Shown: positions 35,716 to 42,403 of the stretch, in pieces
Numbering within the stretch: position 1 is the stretch's first letter
How the letters are laid out: each line of letters opens with the position of its first letter
Origin: JACJWR01 sp963842975
GTDB lineage: Bacteria > Actinomycetota > Actinomycetes > S36-B12 > UBA10799
Reading direction: 5' to 3'
Assembly (NCBI GenBank): GCA_963842975.1
Contig: CAWJIH010000006.1
Location: 211,165-275,164, forward strand
DNA: 64,000 nt
Made by a program: the position numbers and the translations under genes
Notes under the pieces: model-generated
The model's database searches: none
Seen by the model: the letters and a program-made list of their open reading frames with translations, nothing else
Told to the model about the DNA's origin: nothing

Positions 35716-36420
35716 TCAGCGGTCCCGATCATTCGATCCGTGGAGCAGCAATAGGCCGAGGCTGAACATGCCAGCCGAATAGAGCACGATCTGGAGTCGC
35801 TGCCACACTCCCACGCCGTCCAGCTCGGCCAGGTACATGACGGCGATCAGGCCGGAGATCAGCGCGTAGAGAACTCCGATGATGGTGAGCATCTGCCACT
35901 GCGGATCCCACTGCGGGCCTAGTTCACCTCGTCGGCGCAACTGCCACGACCCCAGCGCTATCGCCAGCAGCGCCACTGGCGCCAAGACCCCTTCAAGGAC
36001 GCCCGTGACGTTGTGTGCGGCATGTTGCCAACTGACGGTGCCAGCGTCTTCTGCGGCCCGGCAGGCGGCGTCAGTGGTCGGCGGGCAGTCAAGCGGGAGG
36101 AACGAGTCGGCGAAGGTCAGCATGGCGAATAGCCCGGCGGCAATGACGCCGCCCCGCAACACCCAGTTGCGCGGTAGTAGGGGGAAAGCTGCGGCGGCAC
36201 CGGCGAAGAGCAGCGAGCCGGTGACGAGGTCGGAGAGCCGGAAGAACAGAGCGTTGGGTTCCCCGCGGGCCCCCAGCTCGCTGACGAACGACAGGGAACG
36301 ATCCAGGCGGGCGCCCAGATACCCCTCGAGCAGGAAAGCGGAGTTGGTGATCGAACCGAGCAGCAGGCACCAGGCGGCCACCCCCGCTCGCCTCCGGTTC
36401 ACCTTCGACGGTGTCTGCAT
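35716..36420 (-). CDS. DUF998-family membrane protein
   Basis: 234 residues from ATG 36420. Six hydrophobic segments are visible, including GVAAWCLLLGSITNSAFLL, LVTGSLLFAGAAAAF, VIAAGLFAMLTFADSF and LTIIGVLYALISGLIAVMY. A loop with two cysteines (DCPPTTDAAC) sits between segments three and four. The SELGARGEPNALFFRLSDL segment after the first helix is typical of DUF998. The function of the family is unknown. A longer start at 36471 would overlap the promoter of the divergent carboxyltransferase gene and is less likely. Confidence 0.8.
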   Translation of the reverse strand: MQTPSKVNRRRAGVAAWCLLLGSITNSAFLLEGYLGARLDRSLSFVSELGARGEPNALFFRLSDLVTGSLLFAGAAAAFPLLPRNWVLRGGVIAAGLFAMLTFADSFLPLDCPPTTDAACRAAEDAGTVSWQHAAHNVTGVLEGVLAPVALLAIALGSWQLRRRGELGPQWDPQWQMLTIIGVLYALISGLIAVMYLAELDGVGVWQRLQIVLYSAGMFSLGLLLLHGSNDRDR

Positions 36421-36432
36421 GACACCACACGC

Positions 36433-36438
36433 TAGCGT
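36433..36438 (+). promoter_or_regulatory. Putative -10 element for the AccD3-like gene
   Basis: TAGCGT, then 8 nt, then GTG 36447. No ribosome-binding site. It supports a leaderless start at 36447 over TTG 36438. Confidence 0.45.
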
Positions 36439-36446
36439 TGCTGACC

Positions 36447-37936
36447 GTGGCGAATGATCAGCAACGCACAACCTCCGCCGATGTCATCGCAGCACTTGCC
36501 GACCCGGGATCGTTCCGGTCATGGGATACAGCACTGCCCATGCCGGCCGATGCGGACTACGCAGACAGCCTCCAGCGCGCCGCAGCGCGCGCAGGCACGG
36601 CAGAGTCAGTGGTCACTGGGCGAATCCTGCTGGAAGGCCGGGAGGTAGCGGTGATTGCCGGTGAGTTCGGCTTCCTCGCCGGTTCAGTTGGCATGGCTGC
36701 CGCCGATCGGGTCATTTCCGCCTTTCGCCGGGCCACCGAGGAGCGATTACCGGTCATCGGGGCGCCCACCTCAGGTGGTACCCGGATGCAGGAGGGGACA
36801 CCGGCGTTTCTGCGGATGGTGCCAGTCGCAGCCGCGGTGGCGGCACACCGCGCAGCAGGTCTGCCCTACCTGACCTGGCTGCGTGATCCGACCACAGGTG
36901 GTGTGATGGCCACCTGGGGTTCGCTGGGGCAGCTCACTGTGGCTGATCCCGGAGCGCTCGTGGGGTTTCTCGGTCCGAGGGTGTTTGAGGCTATGACGGG
37001 GGAGGCATTTCCCCCAGTCCAGCGGGCCGAGAACCTCGCTCGGGTGGGCGTGATCGATGACGTCGTGGCGCTGCCGGAGCTGCGTGAATGGGTAGGCAAG
37101 GTGCTGGCCGTGGCGCAGGCCACCCAAGACGGAGGCTCCCAGCCGGCCGCCCGGGACCGTGCCGACCAGCGAGTCGCCCGGACCGTGCCGACCAGCCGGC
37201 CGCCCGGGACGGATGGGAGTGTGTGCAAGCCACTCGACGCCCCGACCGACCTGGAGTGCGTGAAGTTTTGGCCGCCACCGCTACCGAGGTCACCTGGTTG
37301 TCGGGCACCGCCGCCGGGGAGCGCGACGACGCGATAGTTGCGGCCTTGGCGCTTTTTTCGGGATCCCCAGCGGTGGTGGTCGGTTCCGACCGCAGCGTGC
37401 GCCAGGGTGCCTTCGGCCCGGCCGGCCTGCGCACGGCTCAACGCGCCTACGCCCTGGCCGCCGAGTGGAAACTACCGTTGCTCACGATCGTGGACACCGC
37501 CGGTGCGGAGGTCTCCGCAGCGGCCGAGGAGGGTGCCATGGCGGGTGAGATTGCACGGTCGCTGGCATCGCTGAGCCAACTAGACACTCCCGTCGTGTCG
37601 CTACTGCTCGGTTCCGGTTGCGGCGGTGGTGCATTGGCCTTGCTGCCCAGCGACATCTTGCTGGCCACCGATGATTCCTGGATCACACCGCTGCCGCCGG
37701 AGGGAGCGTCGGCGATTGTGCATCGCACTACGGATCGGGCCGCAGACTTCGCCCGAACCGCGCGGATCACCGCGGTGGAACTCGCGGATCTCGGCGTCGT
37801 CGACACGCTGGTGGCCGCGCCGCAATCCGATCCTGCAGGATTCTTCAACGCTCTCGGCCCGGTGATCTGCGAGGCGCTGGCGAACGCGCGGCGCTCGCCG
37901 CGGCGCGTCGAACGGTTTGTGGTGGCTGGACCATGA
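36447..37936 (+). CDS. AccD3-like carboxyltransferase, beta and alpha parts fused (frameshifted in this sequence)
   Basis: About 496 residues once one frame break is repaired. The N-terminal half resembles the AccD/beta crotonase fold (AGEFGFLAGSVGMAAADRV, GAPTSGGTRMQEG, PYLTWLRDPTTGGVMATWGSLG). The C-terminal half resembles AccA/alpha (LPLLTIVDTAGAEVSAAAEEGAMAGEIA, LLGSGCGGGALAL). This is the layout of M. tuberculosis AccD3 and similar acyl-CoA carboxylase subunits; the substrate is unknown. The break lies in a repeat-coded linker at 37180-37181, where GG should be GGG: adding one G gives the in-frame run ARDRADQPAARDGWECVQATR. No biotin carboxylase gene is nearby. Confidence 0.82.
37149..37201 (+). 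repeat. Imperfect 27-bp tandem repeat in the carboxyltransferase linker
   Basis: Copy one is 37149-37175 (27 nt) and copy two 37176-37201 (26 nt). Both start GCCCGG(G)ACCGTGCCGACCAG. A third copy begins at 37202 but diverges after 11 nt. The units code for ARDRADQ-type linker segments. Copy two lacks one G, and this causes the frame break of the gene. Confidence 0.8.
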
Positions 37937-38697
37937 GTGCACCGGAGGCATCGGACGGCCCCTTGGCGACACCCGGCCACGCAGCAGAAAGCGAAGGTCA
38001 GGACGGGCGCCGCTTCGCCGGGGCACAGTTGCCGCCGCAGCGTTACCGCGACGATGACGGTTCCACCCCGCCGGAGGTGGCTGCGGCGCTCGCGGATTGG
38101 CGCAGTAGTGGCGACCTCTCGGCAGTCTCGAAGGCGCTGCGACGCTCCAGAGTGCTTGTGGCGCTCGTGGCGCAACTGGATTCGGTTGACCCCACGGGAG
38201 CGGAAAAGGACAGCCACATGGCTGCGGCAACCCTGGTCCGACCGCACGATGGAAGCAAGGCGCTGCTCGCTTTCACCTCGGTCGCGGCCGCTGCCGCGTG
38301 GCAGCCAACTGCACGTCCGCTGCCGGTGACCGGTATCGACGCCGCGCGAGCGGCCATCAGCGATGGTGCCGTGGCGCTGCTCATCGACGGCGAATGTGGG
38401 CTGTCGGGGCCCTACTTGTGGGCGCTGGCGGAGGATCGAGACCTAGTGCCCGCCGATCAAGATGTGCAGGTGCGCGGCGCGATCGAATCTGAAGTCGCCC
38501 GGGTGCTCGGCGCCGCAGGCCTACCCACGCGGTGTGAGGTGGCGCCGTCGGATCCGCCGGGCGGTGTGGTGGTGCTACTGGACGCCGCGGTGGCACACAA
38601 TCGTGCGGCGGTCGCGGCGCTGGCGGAGGCCCTCTCCGAACATTCCGTTCTGCGTCGCCGGCTCACTGGAGAGATGTCGCTGGGTATCGCTACGTGA
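37933..38697 (+). CDS. SseB-like protein
   Basis: 254 residues. An acidic, probably disordered N-terminus of about 40 residues precedes an SseB-type domain: LADWRSSGDLSAVSKALRRSRVLVALV, then AAATLVRPHDGSKALLAFTS, then AAISDGAVALLIDGE. A second, smaller SseB C-terminal part follows with a VVVLLDAAVAHNRAAVAAL segment. SseB-domain proteins are common near infC-rplT in actinobacteria; their role is unknown. The ATG overlaps the carboxyltransferase stop. It converges with the DUF1844 gene. Confidence 0.8.
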   Translation: MSAPEASDGPLATPGHAAESEGQDGRRFAGAQLPPQRYRDDDGSTPPEVAAALADWRSSGDLSAVSKALRRSRVLVALVAQLDSVDPTGAEKDSHMAAATLVRPHDGSKALLAFTSVAAAAAWQPTARPLPVTGIDAARAAISDGAVALLIDGECGLSGPYLWALAEDRDLVPADQDVQVRGAIESEVARVLGAAGLPTRCEVAPSDPPGGVVVLLDAAVAHNRAAVAALAEALSEHSVLRRRLTGEMSLGIAT

Positions 38698-38712
38698 GTC
38701 AGCCCCCGGCGG

Positions 38713-39090
38713 CTACCGGACCGGACCGGTGAAACGTTCCCCCGGCCCTTTGCCTGGCTCATCAGGAAACACGGAAGCCTCCCGGAAGGCCAGCTGCAGC
38801 GATCGCAGTCCATCGCGAAGCGGACCGGCATGGAAGGTGCCGAGATCCGCGGCGGAGCCGGTCACCAGCGCTGCCAGGGCATTGATGAGGATGCGAGCTT
38901 CGGCCAAGTCGGCTTCTTCCTCGCCGCCTTCACCAAGCCCACACTTCACCGCCGCAGCGGTCATGAGGTGCAATGCGACGGTGGTGATGATCTCGACGGC
39001 GGGGACATCGCCGATGTCACGGGCGGCCTCAATCGTCACGTCACCGGTAGCGTCATGGGGGCTCGGGGTCGAAAGTCCGTCGGGGCTCAT
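38713..39090 (-). CDS. DUF1844-family protein
   Basis: 125 residues. The core ARDIGDVPAVEIITTVALHLMTAAAVKCGL followed by an acidic stretch and DLAEARILINALAALV is typical of DUF1844. The C-terminal third (LRDGLRSLQLAFREAS) is helical and also typical. It is divergent from infC, a frequent arrangement in this phylum. The function is unknown; the conserved neighbourhood suggests a link to translation, but that is inference. Confidence 0.85.
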   Translation of the reverse strand: MSPDGLSTPSPHDATGDVTIEAARDIGDVPAVEIITTVALHLMTAAAVKCGLGEGGEEEADLAEARILINALAALVTGSAADLGTFHAGPLRDGLRSLQLAFREASVFPDEPGKGPGERFTGPVR

Positions 39091-39166
39091 GGGTGATAGC
39101 CTTGCACGCGGTCGACGTTACCGCGTCGGCCACGTACAAGCGGAGGCTCACCTCCCACCCGTCGGC

Positions 39167-39172
39167 TAGATT
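39167..39172 (+). promoter_or_regulatory. Putative -10 element for infC-rpmI-rplT
   Basis: TAGATT would start a transcript near 39179 and give an infC leader of about 90 nt. No clear -35 element. Confidence 0.45.
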
Positions 39173-39197
39173 GAACGGTCGCATCGGGTCCTTGGTC

Positions 39198-39218
39198 GGT
39201 TGGGTACACAACCCAGCC
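39198..39218 (+). promoter_or_regulatory. Hairpin in the infC leader
   Basis: GGTTGGGT and ACCCAGCC form an 8-bp stem (one G-U pair) around the loop ACACA. It lies 50 nt before the infC start and within the predicted leader. It may take part in autoregulation by IF3 or L20, which is known in other bacteria; I cannot assign it to a known leader family. Confidence 0.45.
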
Positions 39219-39267
39219 GTGCCGCCCGCCTGTGCGTCCCTCACCTTTGCGAACACAGGAGGCGTCC

Positions 39268-39820
39268 ATCAGCGTCGAACCCAGGATCAATGAGCGGATC
39301 CGCGTGCCCGAGGTCCGATTGGTCGGTCCAGGCGGCGAGCAGGTTGGCATCGTGCGTATCGACGATGCGTTGCGGCTGGCCGAAGAGTCGGAGCTCGACC
39401 TCGTCGAAGTGGCCCCGATGGCCAAACCGCCGGTCTGCAAACTCATGGATTACGGCAAGTACAAGTACGAAGCCGCGCTGAAGGCCCGAGAGAATCGCAA
39501 GAATCAGAGCCATACGGTCATCAAGGAGATGAAACTCCGACCGAAGATCGATCCGCACGACTACGGGACGAAGAAAGGGCCACATCGAGCGGTTCCTGAA
39601 GGCGGGGGACAAGGTGAAGGTCACCATCATGTTCCGCGGACGCGAGCAGTCAAGGCCGGAACTCGGATTCCGACTGCTGGCCAAACTAGCCGAAGACCTC
39701 GGCGACCTCGGTGTGGTGGAAGCCGCACCCAAGCAGGACGGTCGCAACATGACCATGGTGATCGCCCCAAGTCGCAAGAAGCCGGCGGACAAGTCCGCCG
39801 ACGACGAATCCAAGGAGTAA
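39268..39820 (+). CDS. infC: Translation initiation factor IF-3 (ATC start; frameshifted in this sequence)
   Basis: About 183 residues after repair. The N-domain runs SVEPRINERIRVPEVRLVG to PPVCKLMDYGKYKYE and the C-domain has VKVTIMFRGREQSRPELGFRLL. A perfect AGGAGG at 39257-39262 sits 5 nt before ATC 39268, and no ATG, GTG or TTG fits; the non-standard ATC start parallels the AUU start of E. coli infC, which permits autorepression by IF3. The frame breaks at 39580-39581: GGGCCAC should be GGGCAC, giving TKKGHIERFLKAGDKVKV. GTG 39232 is in frame but lacks a ribosome-binding site. IF3 splits ribosomes and checks the start codon. Confidence 0.92.
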
Positions 39821-39823
39821 AAC

Positions 39824-40021
39824 GTGCCGAAGATCAAGACCCACAGTGGGGCCAAGAAGCGATTCCGGGTCACCGGGACCGGCAAGGTCATGCACGAAAG
39901 CGCCAACAAGCGCCACCTGCTTGAAAGCAAGTCTTCGCGGCGCACTCGTCGCATCTCGGGGGCCAAGCAGTTGAGCAAGCCGGACACCCGCACCGTTCAG
40001 CGCCTGCTCGGCAAGCGCTAA
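39824..40021 (+). CDS. rpmI: 50S ribosomal protein L35
   Basis: 65 residues, highly basic. The start PKIKTHSGAKKRFRVTGTGKV is the L35 signature, followed by HLLESKSSRRTRR. GTG start 3 nt after infC, with AAGGAG upstream. It is part of the universal infC-rpmI-rplT operon. Confidence 0.97.
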   Translation: MPKIKTHSGAKKRFRVTGTGKVMHESANKRHLLESKSSRRTRRISGAKQLSKPDTRTVQRLLGKR

Positions 40022-40063
40022 TCCCCCTTCGACTTCACCAGACATCGCACCAAGGAGACAATC

Positions 40064-40435
40064 GTGGCCCGCGTCAAGCGTGCAGTGAACGCCCAGAAGA
40101 AGCGCCGGGAGGTGCTCGCCGAAGCCAGTGGCTACCGGGGCCAACGGTCCCGCCTCTACCGCAAGGCGAAAGAACAAGTCACCCACTCGCTGGTGTACTC
40201 GTTCAACGACCGTAAGGACCGCAAGGGCGACTTTCGTCGGCTCTGGATCCAGCGCATCAACGCTGGTGCCCGCGCCAACGGCATGACCTACAACCGCTTC
40301 ATCCAGGGCCTGAAGCTGTCCGGGGTCGAAGTTGACCGCCGGATGCTGGCCGAGTTGGCCGTGAACGACCCGGGCGCCTTCGCTGCCCTGGTTGAGGTGT
40401 CGCGGTCTGCCGTCGCGGCTCAGGGCGCAGCCTGA
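40064..40435 (+). CDS. rplT: 50S ribosomal protein L20
   Basis: 123 residues. ARVKRAVNAQKKRREVL and ASGYRGQRSRLYRKAKEQV are the L20 N-terminal extension; the globular part has LWIQRINAGARANGMTYNRFI. It binds 23S rRNA early in assembly. GTG start, AAGGAGA upstream. A strong hairpin stands 15 nt after the stop. Confidence 0.97.
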   Translation: MARVKRAVNAQKKRREVLAEASGYRGQRSRLYRKAKEQVTHSLVYSFNDRKDRKGDFRRLWIQRINAGARANGMTYNRFIQGLKLSGVEVDRRMLAELAVNDPGAFAALVEVSRSAVAAQGAA

Positions 40436-40450
40436 TCATCACGTCGACCC

Positions 40451-40477
40451 GTGCCGCCCGCGTCTCGCGGGCGGCAC
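40451..40477 (+). terminator. 12-bp perfect hairpin after rplT
   Basis: GTGCCGCCCGCG (40451-40462) and CGCGGGCGGCAC (40466-40477) pair perfectly around TCT. There is no T run, as is common for actinobacterial terminators. It ends 2 nt before the TTG start assumed for the methyltransferase, and it reads as plausible protein in that frame, so it could also be coding. Confidence 0.6.
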
Positions 40478-40479
40478 GG

Positions 40480-41232
40480 TTGCGTAAACGGACATTCCGC
40501 ACCACCGATGGGGCCTTCCTCGCCGAGGGCCCCCAAGCCGTGCGGGAGGCGCTGGCGTCACCCGGAGCCGTCATCGAGGTGTTCGCCACCGATGAGGCCA
40601 CCGCGCGATACCCCGAACTCGAAGCACAGGCCCAGGCCACTGGTGTGGACTGGTTGCGGGCTTCGGCAACGGTGCTCGGCCACCTGTCGGACACGGTCAA
40701 TCCCCAAGGACTGGTGGCGGTCTGCCGAATCCCCACCGTTGGCCAGGTCGACGTCTTCGCCGGTGAACCAAAACTTGTGACGATCCTCGCGCAGGTGCGA
40801 GACCCAGGCAATGCCGGAACCGTGATCCGAGTAGCCGACGCGGCTGGTGCAGATGGGGTGGTCTTGACCCGTGCCAGCGTCGATGTCTACAACGCAAAAA
40901 CGGTGCGTGCCAGCGCTGGATCGGTGTTTCATCTGCCGGTAGCCACCGAGGTCGAAACCGAAGCGGCGGTGGCCGCTGCGCGGGAGGCTGGGCTACAGGT
41001 ATTCGGCGCCGACGGTGCCAGCGCGACCAGGCTGGATCACCTAGGTTCGGACGTGCTTGCTGCACCGACTGCGTGGATCTTCGGCAACGAAGCCTGGGGG
41101 CTGCCGGAGTCGGTGCGCGAACTGTGCGACCAGGTGCTCGCGATACCCATGTATGGCCGCGCCGAGAGTCTCAACCTCTCCACCGCAGCCGCAGTCTGCT
41201 TGTACGCAACGGCTGTTGCCCAACACGGCTGA
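40480..41232 (+). CDS. SpoU/TrmH-family RNA methyltransferase
   Basis: 250 residues from TTG 40480. An N-terminal substrate-binding domain (GAFLAEGPQAVREAL) precedes the knotted SPOUT domain, whose three motifs are QVRDPGNAGTVIRVADAAGADGV, IFGNEAWGLPES and IPMYGRAESLNLSTAAAV. It transfers a 2'-O-methyl group to rRNA or tRNA; the position between rplT and pheS matches tsnR of M. tuberculosis. The frame is open upstream through the hairpin (RVSRAARLRKR), and this resembles the N-terminus of relatives. The true start could be a non-standard codon near 40432-40438. Confidence 0.88.
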   Translation: MRKRTFRTTDGAFLAEGPQAVREALASPGAVIEVFATDEATARYPELEAQAQATGVDWLRASATVLGHLSDTVNPQGLVAVCRIPTVGQVDVFAGEPKLVTILAQVRDPGNAGTVIRVADAAGADGVVLTRASVDVYNAKTVRASAGSVFHLPVATEVETEAAVAAAREAGLQVFGADGASATRLDHLGSDVLAAPTAWIFGNEAWGLPESVRELCDQVLAIPMYGRAESLNLSTAAAVCLYATAVAQHG

Positions 41233-41233
41233 C

Positions 41234-41239
41234 TAGACT
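41234..41239 (+). promoter_or_regulatory. Putative -10 element for pheS-pheT
   Basis: TAGACT just after the methyltransferase stop. It would give a leader of about 40 nt; GAGGAG lies just before the pheS ATG. Confidence 0.4.
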
Positions 41240-41286
41240 GCGCAGAAGTCGAATTCAACCCTCCACCTACCGCTGCTGAGGAGCTC

Positions 41287-42396
41287 ATGTCGGCACCGAA
41301 CTCGCAGTACGATCCGGTCGAAGTCGGCGTGCTATCGCAGGAGTCCATTGACGGATTCGTCGCCGACGCGCTCGCTGCGATCGCGGCTGCAGCAGACCTA
41401 GATGAACTCAAGGTTGTGCGAATCGCACATGCCGCGGACAAGAGCCCGTTGGCTTTGGCCAATCGGGAGATCGGTGCCTTGCCGCCCGCGGCAAAAGCCA
41501 CCGCCGGCAAACGGGTCGGGGCGGCCCGGGGTCGAGTCCGGGCGGCGGTCGAAGCACGCCAAGCCGAACTGGAAGCAGCCCGTGATGCGGCCGTGCTGGT
41601 GGCGCAACGGGTGGACGTGACCGCCGAGTATGACCGGTTTTCGACTGGTGCCCGCCATCCGCTTGCGCAGATCGCGGATCGGGTCGCGGACGTGTTCGTC
41701 GCGATGGGTTACGAGGTCGCCGAGGGCCCGGAGGTGGAGGGGGAGTGGTACAACTTCGACGCCCTCAACATCGGCCCCGATCACCCCGCCCGGCAGATGT
41801 CTGACACCTTCTTCATCGACTCCGCCGAATCCGGCGTCGTGCTGCGTACCCACACCTCACCGGTGCAAATTCGGACCATGTTGGCCGAACCGCCGCCGCT
41901 GTATGTGGTGTGTCCAGGCAGGGTGTTCCGCTCTGACGAACTCGACGCCACCCACACCCCGGTGTTCCACCAGGTCGAGGGGTTGGCAGTCGACCGCGGC
42001 ATCACCATGGCCGACCTGCGCGGCACTCTCGACCACTTCGCCGCGGCCATGTTCGGCGAGGGATTGGTCACCCGTCTGCGGCCGTCGTTCTTCCCCTTCA
42101 CCGAACCGAGTGCCGAGGTGGATCTGCAGTGTTTCGCCTGCCGCGGCGAGTCTGTGGGCAATCCGGATCGGCCATGCCGGACCTGCGGGTCCGAGGGTTG
42201 GATCGAGTGGGGTGGCTGCGGGATGGTGAACCCACGGGTGTTGGTGGCCTGTGGCATCGACCCGCACGAATTCTCCGGATTCGCCTTCGGCATGGGGCTG
42301 GAGCGCACACTCATGTTCCGTCACGGCATCACCGACATGCGCGACCTCATCGAGGGTGACGTGCGGTTCGCCGCCGCTTTCGCAATGGAAGGCTGA
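41287..42396 (+). CDS. pheS: Phenylalanyl-tRNA synthetase alpha subunit
   Basis: 369 residues. The N-terminal coiled coil that binds tRNA covers about residues 1-100 (rich in Ala, Arg and Glu). The class II core has the motif GARHPLAQIADRVADVF, then EWYNFDALNIGPDHPARQMSDTFF, then VLRTHTSPVQIRTM, and motif 3 in GMGLERTLMFRHGITDMRDL. Four cysteines (CFAC and CRTC, about residues 281-300) probably form a zinc site as seen in some PheS. It is followed 7 nt later by pheT. Confidence 0.96.
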   Translation: MSAPNSQYDPVEVGVLSQESIDGFVADALAAIAAAADLDELKVVRIAHAADKSPLALANREIGALPPAAKATAGKRVGAARGRVRAAVEARQAELEAARDAAVLVAQRVDVTAEYDRFSTGARHPLAQIADRVADVFVAMGYEVAEGPEVEGEWYNFDALNIGPDHPARQMSDTFFIDSAESGVVLRTHTSPVQIRTMLAEPPPLYVVCPGRVFRSDELDATHTPVFHQVEGLAVDRGITMADLRGTLDHFAAAMFGEGLVTRLRPSFFPFTEPSAEVDLQCFACRGESVGNPDRPCRTCGSEGWIEWGGCGMVNPRVLVACGIDPHEFSGFAFGMGLERTLMFRHGITDMRDLIEGDVRFAAAFAMEG

Positions 42397-42403
42397 GCAC
42401 ATA

